Assembly (NCBI GenBank): GCA_964370195.1
Contig: CAYJIH010000053.1
Coordinates: 1-9,008 of the forward strand
Source: JAAYCI01 sp964370195
GTDB lineage: Bacteria > Bacillota > Clostridia > Oscillospirales > Ruminococcaceae
Direction: 5' to 3'
Length of the DNA: 9,008 nucleotides
The position numbers and the translations under genes were made by a program. Below the pieces are notes generated by a model. That model worked only from the letters and a program-made list of their open reading frames with translations. It was not told the origin of the DNA and searched no databases. Below are positions 1 to 7,271 of the stretch, piece by piece (position 1 is the stretch's first letter; the number at the start of each line of letters is the position of its first letter).

Positions 1-32
1 GCACTGCGTCCACGCGTAACGGGTTACCATCC

Positions 33-82
33 AAAAAACAAGAAGCTGTGCTTGTTAACGCAAGCACAGCTTCTATTTTAGT
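33..82. terminator. Bidirectional rho-independent terminator
   Basis: Bases 41-54 and 61-74 form a perfect 14-bp stem with a 6-base loop (55-60). On the plus strand it is followed by ATTTTAG. On the minus strand it is followed by TGTTTTTTGG (the A-run at 33-38), a stronger U-tract. It can therefore end a plus-strand transcript entering from the left edge and act as a second stop for minus-strand transcripts that read past the hairpin at 304-348. Which of the two it mainly serves cannot be decided here. Confidence 0.85.
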
Positions 83-303
83 GTGACCATAGCGGTGCAA
101 ACGGGGGTGCGGCGCGAAGCCTCGCTGTCCTACAGTGTGTGATTTTAATAAAACATCGCCCTTTGGCTTTTGGTTTGAATCCGCTTGCGCTGTGCGTGTC
201 CTTTAGAAAAAAGTTTGTCCACTTTTTAAAGTGGCGGGGTTTGGGGCAGCGCCCCAAGGTCTTCAGCCCAGAGGCTGCACCCTGGTGCAACGGCTTTTTT
301 GAC
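75..303. repeat. Palindrome-rich intergenic element, possible interspersed repeat
   Basis: This stretch lies between two terminators and has no credible gene. It carries at least four short perfect hairpins in about 70 bases: CCACTTT/AAAGTGG (219-225/228-234), TTGGGGC/GCCCCAA (241-247/251-257), CAGCC/GGCTG (264-268/273-277) and TGCACC/GGTGCA (276-281/284-289). It is more GC-rich than the other intergenic DNA in the window. From memory, the combination of a GGGGC-AGC-GCCCC hairpin next to a CCACTTT-type hairpin resembles fragments scattered between genes in gut Clostridia, but I cannot confirm copy number from one copy. A 75-codon minus-strand reading frame here has no ribosome binding site or family resemblance and is not called as a gene. 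Confidence 0.45.
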
Positions 304-357
304 AAGTAAAAACAGGCGCCTCACGAAATGAGGCGCCTGTTTTTACTTAATTTTTTT
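304..357. terminator. Strong bidirectional terminator downstream of the surface protein gene
   Basis: Bases 304-323 and 329-348 are perfect reverse complements (20 bp) around the loop CGAAA (324-328). The GC-rich core is flanked by an A-tract on the left and a T-tract on the right inside the stem, and TTTTTTT follows at 351-357. It lies about 30 bases past the stop codon of the minus-strand surface protein gene, so it is that gene's terminator. Its symmetry means it also blocks plus-strand readthrough into the gene. Confidence 0.93.
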
Positions 358-379
358 CCTGGTATGAAATATGAGGTTA

Positions 380-3300
380 TTATGCTTGTGCTTCGGCTTC
401 TTCGTCTTCGTCTTCCACACGTTTTTTGCGGGAAAGAATCATCGTGAGTGTTTGGATCAAGGCGATGACAGCAAAGAAGATGGTCCAGGTATCTACCAAA
501 GTCATGGGCAGGGTAAGGTCTTGCGTGAGGATGAACAGAATGATGGCACCCAACATGGGGATGATGCTGAACACGCGGAAGCCGCCTTTGCGTTTTAAGC
601 GGGTGTTGTCTTCTTCTTCCTCGCTGTTTGCTTTTGCGTATTCTGTTTCATTTTCGTCTTCCTCTTTGGCTTTCTTATTCACAAAATAGGTGATAAGAAG
701 TGAAATACTCATGAGGCTGGTTACCACGGTAAGCAAAAGATCTACAAGTGACCAAGATCCACCGAAATCGGCAAGCGGTATTGTGGTATCGCCAATGCTG
801 ATTTCCACATCTTCTGCAGCTGCAGCAAGCGGAATTTCAGCATCGGGCAAGTCAAGTACGAGGGCGGCCGGAACGGCTGGAGCCACTACAGGTGCAACAA
901 TAGGTGCTACTGCTACAGGTGCCGGTGCTACGGGAGCCGGAGTGGTATCTGTAATCGGGCCGTCTGTTCCGTCGTCAACATCAGGCGTGGTTGGATCGGT
1001 TGGGGGAACCACCGGTTCCGAAGTGTCGTCTGTATCGTCTTCTTGATCCACTAAGGTGCCGGGCTCGTAGTTGATGTTATAGTTTGCGGTTACGTCTCGG
1101 CCATCTGCATCCAAAATGGTGGCGGTTGCGGGCAAGTAGCTAAGGTCCGACACAGGCAATGTGACATTGGTTACAGTATGGCCGCTTACAAGGCCGCGGT
1201 CTCCGTTTTGCTGCTCTACATCATAATCGTCGTTTGCCGGGGTGGCAACGTTTAGGTCACGGCCCGAAATGGTGATGGGGCGCTGGGTGATGGTGATGTT
1301 GACAGATTTTGCGCCGATTTCGGAGCTTGCGGCGGTAGAGCCGGAAGCCAACATTTTGAACAACACTTCGTGTGTACCTACATCGGCAGGGCTGGTGTTG
1401 CTGTTTAAAAAGGTTAGGGTGTGCTCGCTCAAAGAAGAGGAGCGCTCTGGGAAGCGTTCGTCATTGCTTTCGATGGTTACGCCTTCGCCATTGTATACCT
1501 GTGTCATTTCAAAGCCTTCATAATCAACAACATCAAAAGCTGAAACAGATTGAAGTGGCAGTAAAATGTAGTTTTTGGCATCGCTTGGCGGGTCAATGGT
1601 CAGTTGCAAGTGGTCGCCTTGATAGTAATCGGTGCCGGCCGGGGCAGGCTGTAAGCCCATCATGGCTTCACTGTCTATCGGGGTAAGTGCTGTGGCAATT
1701 TGGCCGGTTGCATCTTGGTTTGTTTCGTAGGGGAAGATGGTGAAGTTGGCTTGGCTATACATATCGCGAAGAGTGGAAGATACAGGCAAGCCGACAGGGA
1801 TACCGTTTACATAGCTAAGTCCTACACCTGTTTCGTGTTGTGCCGGTTGTGCTTGCAACAGTACGTTGTCGCCCGCGGCCACATAATGGCTGTCAGCACG
1901 GTATTGGCTTAGTGCTTGTGGCATCATAAGGGCATTTACAACACCGGTGCCGCTTAGCTGTTTGCCACTGCTTGTTTCGCCTGTGTAACTAAATCTTACA
2001 GGAATTGGATCGGCTAAATCGCTTGCAAGGGTGATTTGTTCGGTGGAACCATCACGTCTTTGCACTTCTACAATATTCATTGCATCTAAAGCGGCAACAT
2101 CATCGGCATTCAGTGTGATATCAAGGGTTCCGTTATTTAAAGCATTTTTTAAGTCGGCGCCGCCGATGGTGCTGAACTGCCGTATGATGTAATCTTCGGT
2201 TACAGCAAGCTCTGTGGTGCCATCATAGATTTGATACAAAGGATATTCGTGGTTGTACTCGGAAGGCTCAACATCGCCTCTTTCCAGCACGGTGGCTGTG
2301 AGTGTCATGGGGCCCGAAAAACCGGCGTAAATGGATAGTTCCTCTGTAGTCCAAACTTTTCCACTTTCGTCCTTCCACTCGTAAGCATAAGGTGTGAGGC
2401 CGGTATCTGGATTTTCGCGAACACTGCTGGGAACCGTGGGCATAGCATTGACTGGGAACACCAAAGAATCTTGTTGAGAGTTATAGCCTGTATAAGTGGT
2501 TTCGGTTGTGGTTTCTCCGGTGCGCTCGTGAATAAAGGAGGAACCGTCCACAAGCGAAAATGTTTCATACTCGAATGTGATGGGATAGCCAAAAACAGGC
2601 ACGAAACGTGCGTCTTCGGTGTTTGCAGCAAGGTTAGACATTTGGCCAACGCTCCAGAAAAGCATGGTGTCGCTGTTTGTGGTTACGTTTGTTTTCCAGC
2701 CTAAGAACACACGTTCGCCATCGCTGCTCATGGTTGGTTCTTTGCCTTGGCTAGCTGCTGTGGTGGGGTCGAGGAAACTTGCTAAGGGGCTGCTTGCATA
2801 CCATGTGCTACTGCCTCGTTCTGCTTCAAATGTGGCGGTGTTTCCGTCCATATCTTCATAAGTGAAGGTATACATCACTTTTTCGCCTTGCGTTTCAATT
2901 TTAATAGGAAGCGATGTTTGATAGGTGCTGTATCCATTCGTGTTAGGCACTGTGTAGAAGATTGTAACGGTACTATTTACTGGCGTTCTTACAGTTCTAC
3001 GGTAAGTGTACTCTAAAGGATTTGTTGCTGATGGCTCGAAGTAAGACATATATTGGTGGAACAAATCTAAATTCAACTCTAGAATATTGGGGTTGAATTT
3101 TGTAGTTATTGTATAAATAACCCCTTCAGACCCATCGGGAAAGTGACCAAACGTATTTATTACATAGCTAATGTCTACTACATTTTCATATTTTGCGGTT
3201 AACGTAGTGTTTTCATTAAAAGTAGCTGTAGTGACATCTACTTTTGTATCTCCATCATACCATCCTACAAAAGCCCTGGCATCGCTATAATCGATTGGCC

Positions 3301-4252
3301 CGTTTGCTTCAGCAGTGGTAGGAACTTGGTCTTGCGGAAGCACACCACCGCTTGTCGCCGTAACTTCTTTTGTTTTAGTTGAATTGATACCATAACTAAA
3401 TGTTACCACTGCTCCTTGTTCTGCTGTTTGGTCCGAAAATTGTGCCACTACAGTAGTTGCGGCTGTTACTTCTGTTTCTCCAAGCACAAAAGGAGTTTCG
3501 CCAATAAACCAACCGTCAAATTGCTGTCCTTCCGGTGCAGCTGGGTCAGCAATGCTACCGGTAGGCACTTTACCGTCTATGGTTTGTACCTGTGTAGAAG
3601 TGCCGTTTGCCTCGAAAGTTACTGTATACTCGGTTATGTCTGTGGGTGCAGGTGTGGCGGCCAAAGCTGCAGTGATTTCATTCACTTTTGCTTGTGCAGC
3701 AGCAATCTCTTCATCCCATGCTGTTTTTGCATCATTTACCACAGTTTGCTGTGCATCTGCATTTTCTCTTGCTTGGGTAGCAGCAGCACTCAGCCCATTA
3801 AGACGTTCGGTTTCGCCATTGGCGTTTGCAATGGCTGTGTTTTGTTCTGCAATTGAAGCGTCGATTGCAGAAACATCTGCTTGTGGATCTGCTTCCAGTG
3901 CAGCTGCTTTATCTGCTTCTAAGGTAGCAATCGTTCCTTGTGCTCCCTCAATTGCGGCAGTTTGCGCTGCAAGCAGCGATTGAAGATCTGCCGGAACGGC
4001 CTCTTCAGCATCCGTTGCCACGGTGTTTAACCTTGTAAGCTCGGCATTCGCATCTTCATAGGCTTTGCCCGCTCCGGTTTCATTGCTCTGTGCATCCGCT
4101 AAAGACACAGTAGCTGCATCCAAGTCGGCCTGTGTGTAGGTGTGTTCGTCTGTGGTGGCAAAGGTGGAAAGTGGTAAACCTGCCACCAATAGAATCGCCA
4201 AAAGAACACTCAGCACACGTGACAATTTGGATTTTATTGATGTTTTTTTCAT
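380..4252 (-). CDS. Large secreted InlB-repeat surface protein with three-helix C-terminal anchor
   Basis: A 1290-residue exported protein. The start ATG (4252-4250) has AGAGGA 8 bases upstream and opens a typical signal peptide: basic MKKTSIKSK, hydrophobic 13-27, probable cleavage after STFA (~32). Residues 40-198 are an Ala/Glu/Asp/Gln-rich coiled coil. Residues 208-273 and 281-355 are InlB B-repeat (Listeria-Bacteroides type) modules ending in FDGWF...VAQF and FVGWYDGDTKV...LTAKY. Residues 459-555 and 556-655 look like degenerate copies (VFLGWK, AYEWKDESG). Residues ~905-1068 hold MBG/YDG-like beta modules (QRPITISGRDL; DGRDVTANYNINYEPGTL). An acidic linker (1070-1105) and a Pro/Ala/Val stalk (1106-1130) precede helices at ~1168-1190, 1224-1243 and 1251-1273 with charged segments between. 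No cysteine and no LPXTG motif were seen. The likely role is adhesion or surface contact. The ligand is unknown, and the middle region (660-900) matches no family I recognise. It appears monocistronic. Confidence 0.9.
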   Translation of the reverse strand: MKKTSIKSKLSRVLSVLLAILLVAGLPLSTFATTDEHTYTQADLDAATVSLADAQSNETGAGKAYEDANAELTRLNTVATDAEEAVPADLQSLLAAQTAAIEGAQGTIATLEADKAAALEADPQADVSAIDASIAEQNTAIANANGETERLNGLSAAATQARENADAQQTVVNDAKTAWDEEIAAAQAKVNEITAALAATPAPTDITEYTVTFEANGTSTQVQTIDGKVPTGSIADPAAPEGQQFDGWFIGETPFVLGETEVTAATTVVAQFSDQTAEQGAVVTFSYGINSTKTKEVTATSGGVLPQDQVPTTAEANGPIDYSDARAFVGWYDGDTKVDVTTATFNENTTLTAKYENVVDISYVINTFGHFPDGSEGVIYTITTKFNPNILELNLDLFHQYMSYFEPSATNPLEYTYRRTVRTPVNSTVTIFYTVPNTNGYSTYQTSLPIKIETQGEKVMYTFTYEDMDGNTATFEAERGSSTWYASSPLASFLDPTTAASQGKEPTMSSDGERVFLGWKTNVTTNSDTMLFWSVGQMSNLAANTEDARFVPVFGYPITFEYETFSLVDGSSFIHERTGETTTETTYTGYNSQQDSLVFPVNAMPTVPSSVRENPDTGLTPYAYEWKDESGKVWTTEELSIYAGFSGPMTLTATVLERGDVEPSEYNHEYPLYQIYDGTTELAVTEDYIIRQFSTIGGADLKNALNNGTLDITLNADDVAALDAMNIVEVQRRDGSTEQITLASDLADPIPVRFSYTGETSSGKQLSGTGVVNALMMPQALSQYRADSHYVAAGDNVLLQAQPAQHETGVGLSYVNGIPVGLPVSSTLRDMYSQANFTIFPYETNQDATGQIATALTPIDSEAMMGLQPAPAGTDYYQGDHLQLTIDPPSDAKNYILLPLQSVSAFDVVDYEGFEMTQVYNGEGVTIESNDERFPERSSSLSEHTLTFLNSNTSPADVGTHEVLFKMLASGSTAASSEIGAKSVNITITQRPITISGRDLNVATPANDDYDVEQQNGDRGLVSGHTVTNVTLPVSDLSYLPATATILDADGRDVTANYNINYEPGTLVDQEDDTDDTSEPVVPPTDPTTPDVDDGTDGPITDTTPAPVAPAPVAVAPIVAPVVAPAVPAALVLDLPDAEIPLAAAAEDVEISIGDTTIPLADFGGSWSLVDLLLTVVTSLMSISLLITYFVNKKAKEEDENETEYAKANSEEEEDNTRLKRKGGFRVFSIIPMLGAIILFILTQDLTLPMTLVDTWTIFFAVIALIQTLTMILSRKKRVEDEDEEAEAQA

Positions 4253-4356
4253 GTCGATTGTCCTCTCTGTTTGTTAGTACTGTTTCCGCCTAATTTTGCC
4301 GAAAATATCCTGTGTTCAAGATCATTAAACAAGCACTTTATTTCTTCGATGGACAT

Positions 4357-4391
4357 ATTATACCACAACATAGGTTACATACGGGTTACAT
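4357..4391 (-). promoter_or_regulatory. Candidate promoter of the surface protein gene with tandem direct repeat
   Basis: On the minus strand, TGGTATAAT (complement of 4357-4365) is a perfect -10 hexamer with an extended TGn element. No TTGACA-like -35 exists at 17 bp. That position is instead covered by an 8-bp direct repeat, GGTTACAT read on the plus strand, at 4373-4380 and 4384-4391 (11-bp period). The predicted start near 4350 leaves a leader of about 98 bases before the ATG. A weak -35 plus helical-phase repeats suggests activator dependence. This is an inference, not a demonstrated site. Confidence 0.5.
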
Positions 4392-4399
4392 CATAAATA

Positions 4400-5100
4400 T
4401 TTTTTCACATAGTTTTAACAAAGGTAGGGCGCGGTTTTGCTTGGCTTGTACATTTGAAATTCTCATTTATTATTTTAATATCGTTATTTTTTGCTTCTAT
4501 CTGCGCGGGTTTTTACGCGGGATGAAGATTTTATGCCTCAAAATTTTCATGCAAATAAATATTTTTTACCTATTTCATTTTAATTTTTTGTATATTATTT
4601 TGATTTTTTTATGGAAATTGTCTCGGTGATTTCTGCTTCTAAATTGGTTTTCGCTTTTGGAATTGGAAGTTTCATTAGAATGGTGTACTTTTTTTTGTTT
4701 TTATTTTGGGAAAAATTGACTCACTTTTTGCATTGCTATCGATCGTAAACACCGATGCTTGTATTTTACTCTTTTTAATTCGCAAAGTTTTTTGTTCAGT
4801 AGCACATTGTGTTTCAAGTAGCACAAAAAGAACCTATCTTAGTGTCACAATATTTCGGATATAGTACAAAAGTGCTTTGCGCTGCTTTTGCAACTTTTTC
4901 TATCGTGCACCATTTTAAACGACACGAATACCATCGGATAAATATGTGCCGCTACATTGGAGATAAAACCAATGCGAAGCTAGATGTTTCTAAGTAAAGT
5001 TACTAAAAAAGCGGGAACAGTTTATTACGGAAAGTTCATTAAAAGAAAATACATCTATTGAACAATGGAAAAAGGCAAAAACATAAGGAAATAAATTGGC
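4400..5100. other. Long AT-rich divergent intergenic region, no gene found
   Basis: About 700 bases between the promoter of the surface protein gene and the promoter area of the transporter operon. It is very AT-rich with long T-runs (for example around 4690-4705). Reading frames at 4312-4629 and 4809-4997 are open but have no good ribosome binding site, and their products are low-complexity Phe/Ile/Tyr-rich or unrecognisable, so they are not called. A 9-bp direct repeat, AGTAGCACA, occurs at 4798-4806 and 4817-4825 (19 bp apart). A TTGACT at 4716-4721 lies 15 bp before TATCGA at 4737-4742, too poor to call a promoter. No terminator, tRNA or known riboswitch core was seen. Confidence 0.6.
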
Positions 5101-5105
5101 TTAAG

Positions 5106-5114
5106 TGTTATACT
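5106..5114 (+). promoter_or_regulatory. Candidate extended -10 promoter of the transporter operon
   Basis: TGTTATACT is an extended -10 element (TGn plus TATACT, five of six consensus bases) about 75 bases upstream of the first start codon. No good -35 lies 16-18 bp upstream. TATAAG at 5123-5128 is a weaker alternative. The assignment rests on motif match and position only. Confidence 0.35.
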
Positions 5115-5189
5115 GTGTATAGAAGAAGGATGTATAAGATAGAAAGTATCTTTATGGAAAACATGTTTTTAAAAGGAGGGCATAACACG

Positions 5190-5396
5190 ATGAGTAATGT
5201 GAGAAAAATAATTATTTTATTAATTGTTATCTGCTACGCAATGGCTTTCCCACCATTTAACAGCCTTTATAACCAGCTGGGTTTTGTATTTGGTATCCCA
5301 ACTTTTATGTTTGGGTTAATCGTTAACGCTTTGATCATGATACTGCTTATCTTTATACTTTACTTATACGAAGAAAAACACGACCCCAATAAATAA
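5190..5396 (+). CDS. Small two-helix membrane protein, DUF3311-like symporter partner
   Basis: A 68-residue hydrophobic protein. The start at 5190 is chosen because a near-perfect AGGAGG (5174-5179) lies 10 bases upstream. In-frame ATGs further upstream (5058, 5131, 5154) would give longer products without such a site and without extending the family-like region. It has two predicted membrane segments, ~6-20 and ~40-59, joined by PPFNSLYNQLGFVFGIPTF, which resembles the conserved P-x-x-N...P/G-x-P-x-F core of DUF3311 proteins. A short charged tail (EEKHDPNK) ends it. Genes of this type usually sit directly before a sodium:solute symporter, as here with a 24-base gap. By analogy with YhdT beside PanF it is probably an accessory subunit or assembly factor of that transporter, but the exact role is unknown. 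The gene is well supported; the family name is a good guess. Confidence 0.85.
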   Translation: MSNVRKIIILLIVICYAMAFPPFNSLYNQLGFVFGIPTFMFGLIVNALIMILLIFILYLYEEKHDPNK

Positions 5397-5420
5397 TGAA
5401 TTCAAAAGGGGATAATAAGC

Positions 5421-7049
5421 ATGTCAATTCCGTTGCTCATGATGATCGTTTATATAATAATTGTATTATTCCTATCCTATAAGGCGAGTTTTGCTAAAAA
5501 AATACGTAATATGCGTAAAAAAGATACATTCGAGGAATATTATACAGCCGGAAAATCAATGAATGTGTTTACCGTTGCCATGATTTCTATTGTAACTTTT
5601 TACTCAGGAACAACGTTCACAGGCCGTGTGGGCTTTTTTTATAATTTCGGTGTTGTGGGTATGAATACGATTTTTGCGTGTTCTATGGTTGGGATTATGA
5701 TGTTTTTCCTTAGCGAAAAAATTTGGCCATTATCAAAAAAATACCGTATGTCTACGATGCCCGATATGATGGAACTTCGTTATCAAAGCAAAGGCCTAAA
5801 AGCACTGATTTCTCTTGTTATTGTAGGCTTTAATATGATATGGTTGATTACGGAAATTCGCACACTCGGGTTTGCTGTAAACATCGCTTCGGGGGGCACA
5901 ATTGGCACAACGATTGGTTCTGCCATGGCCTTTGCGATTATTGTGGTTTATGTTATGACCGGCGGCGTGCGCTCTGTGGCCGCGGTAGATAGTTTTTCGG
6001 CTGTTGTAATGCTTGGTGGTTCACTGATTACTTTTGCGTATGCGGTTGGTGTTATCTTTGATGGCGATTTTATGGGGATGATAGAAATTGGTGCAACGGC
6101 AAACACGCAGCTTATGACGATTAATGATGCGAACGCACAAAGCATGCCATATTGGGTGTCGGGTTTATTTATGAGTACAATTTCAATGTTGGTATATCCG
6201 GGGAACTATATGGGTATCTGCCTTGCAAAAGACGTTAAAACGGTAAAAAAATCGGCGATCGCAACGGCACTGTCGGGCCCGTGGCTGGCAATTTATGCTT
6301 TTCTTGGGCTTGCTGTAATCGCCGCTGAAACACAAGGGTTGAATATTACAAATCCTGAAATGGGATTTTTAGAAATGCTGGAATTTGCAGGCAACCCGAT
6401 CATGTTGGGTTTGGTTGTAACCTTTATTTTAGCAGCTTCCTTAGGCACGCTAGACAGCACGCTCATTTCTTTATCCGGCCTATTGTCAAACGATGTAATT
6501 ACAAATAGCATTCGCATTAAAAATAACGAGCCTTGCATTGGCGAAGAAGGTGATAACGTAAATGTTATCGCAGCACGTTTAACCAAAAATGCTGGGAAAG
6601 AAATTTTTAGAACGCGTGTTATCGTTGTCATTTTAGGCTGTATTGCATTTGCGTTTAGCCTTACAGATTTACCGATGCTTGTTATTTTAGGAAATGTTGC
6701 ATCGGGCGGTTTGATTCAAATTATTCCGGCGGTAATTGGTGGTTTATACTGGAAAAAAGCAACAACACAAGGTGCGGTTGCGTCGATGGTTACCGGTGTT
6801 GCAACCTTCCTTATTTTGGATAATGTTGTTAAAACATATGAAATTAGCACAGGTGGCCTGCAAATGAGTATTCCGGCACTTGTGCTTGCACTAATTGTAT
6901 ATATTACGGTGAGTTTGGCCACGCAAAAATTATATTATGCAAAACACGAATATGCACAAAATATCTACGATGATTTTTTCATCAAGGGGCGTGTGGATGC
7001 ATATATCAAAACAAATATGGATAAAGAAAACAAAGGGACGACTGCATAA
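5421..7049 (+). CDS. Sodium:solute symporter (SSS family), substrate unknown
   Basis: A 542-residue polytopic membrane protein that should couple inward sodium flow to uptake of an organic solute. Length and about 13 hydrophobic segments fit the SSS family (PutP, PanF, vSGLT). Hallmarks in order: the first helix at 4-20; YTAGKSMN (41-48), the family's AG-R/K motif after helix 1; SGTTFTGRVGFFYNFG (62-77) in the first core helix; GGVRSVAAVDSFSAVVMLGG (181-200), the classic SSS signature; LAASLGTLDSTLISLSG (337-353), the helix that carries sodium ligands; and YWKKATTQGAVASMVTG (443-459). The start ATG has AAGGGG (5406-5411) 9 bases upstream. It is cotranscribed with the small membrane protein gene. 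Oddities are Gly342 where PutP has sodium-ligand Ser340, and Arg69 in a core helix. Substrate cannot be read from the sequence; carboxylates, amino acids or vitamins are all transported by this family. Confidence 0.93.
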   Translation: MSIPLLMMIVYIIIVLFLSYKASFAKKIRNMRKKDTFEEYYTAGKSMNVFTVAMISIVTFYSGTTFTGRVGFFYNFGVVGMNTIFACSMVGIMMFFLSEKIWPLSKKYRMSTMPDMMELRYQSKGLKALISLVIVGFNMIWLITEIRTLGFAVNIASGGTIGTTIGSAMAFAIIVVYVMTGGVRSVAAVDSFSAVVMLGGSLITFAYAVGVIFDGDFMGMIEIGATANTQLMTINDANAQSMPYWVSGLFMSTISMLVYPGNYMGICLAKDVKTVKKSAIATALSGPWLAIYAFLGLAVIAAETQGLNITNPEMGFLEMLEFAGNPIMLGLVVTFILAASLGTLDSTLISLSGLLSNDVITNSIRIKNNEPCIGEEGDNVNVIAARLTKNAGKEIFRTRVIVVILGCIAFAFSLTDLPMLVILGNVASGGLIQIIPAVIGGLYWKKATTQGAVASMVTGVATFLILDNVVKTYEISTGGLQMSIPALVLALIVYITVSLATQKLYYAKHEYAQNIYDDFFIKGRVDAYIKTNMDKENKGTTA

Positions 7050-7074
7050 GTATTGAAAGGCAGTTGAAAAGATA

Positions 7075-7140
7075 GACCGCCGGTAGCGTCTGCTTTGCTT
7101 AGAAGACGAAAACAGAGGGCTTGGTTGCCGTACGGCGGCA
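7075..7140 (+). other. GC-rich potential RNA structure after the symporter gene
   Basis: Just past the symporter stop codon, CCGCCG (7077-7082) can pair with CGGCGG (7133-7138), enclosing a CGTCT/AGACG hairpin (7087-7091/7104-7108). TGCCG/CGGCA (7126-7130/7136-7140) forms a competing local hairpin over the perfect palindrome GCCGTACGGC (7127-7136). No U-tract follows, so it is not an ordinary terminator. It may be a 3' mRNA structure, a fragment of a repeat, or chance. Confidence 0.25.
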
Positions 7141-7216
7141 CAAAAGAAAATGCCATGGTGCACTTTGAAAAGTATGCATACAATAAGAAATACGCACAAT
7201 ACAACGGGAACTCTTT

Positions 7217-7244
7217 AAGCAGGAGAGTATCACAGTGCTTTTTT
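7217..7244 (+). terminator. Weak candidate terminator of the transporter operon
   Basis: AAGCA (7217-7221) can pair with TGCTT (7236-7240), which runs straight into TTTT (7241-7244), giving a U-rich end. The stem is only 5 bp with a 14-base loop, and an overlapping ACTCT/AGAGT pairing competes. It is the best candidate after the symporter gene but is poor compared with the two terminators at the left end. Confidence 0.3.
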
Positions 7245-7247
7245 CGC

Positions 7248-7271
7248 AGATAAATTTTTAAAAAGTTATCT
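7248..7271. repeat. 24-bp AT-rich palindrome
   Basis: AGATAA (7248-7253) mirrors TTATCT (7266-7271) and TTTTT (7255-7259) mirrors AAAAA (7260-7264), with one A/G mismatch in each arm. It is followed by TTT and then a second small mirror, CAAAAA-C-TTTTTG (7278-7290). It could help end transcription from the left or serve as a DNA-binding site. Confidence 0.4.

Noticed and set aside
2..19. Possible last codons of a plus-strand gene (HCVHA, stop TAA at 17-19)
   Set aside because: Position before a terminator is suggestive, but five codons cannot support a gene call and another frame is open to 87.
78..305. Minus-strand reading frame of 75 codons between the two terminators
   Set aside because: It has no ribosome binding site, lies wholly in the palindrome-rich element, ends beside a terminator, and its product resembles no family. 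It looks like a by-product of the GC-rich repeat.
380..500. LPXTG-type sortase signal at the surface protein C-terminus
   Set aside because: No LPXTG-like pentapeptide is present. The C-terminus has three helices and an acidic tail, not a single helix with a short basic tail.
3416..3983. Open plus-strand frames opposite the surface protein gene (also 690-1046 and 1242-1686)
   Set aside because: They are antisense to a well-supported gene. The Ala/Ser/Val or Cys-rich products mirror the Ala/Thr-rich codons of the real gene, and no start signals precede them.
4716..4742. TTGACT with TATCGA, possible plus-strand promoter
   Set aside because: The spacing is only 15 bp and the -10 is poor. It is 450 bases before the nearest plus-strand gene.
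4312..4997. Two open plus-strand frames (4312-4629 and 4809-4997) in the AT-rich intergenic region
   Set aside because: The first is a Phe/Ile-rich translation of T-runs and overlaps the likely promoter of the surface protein gene. The second has no clear ribosome binding site and no recognisable feature.
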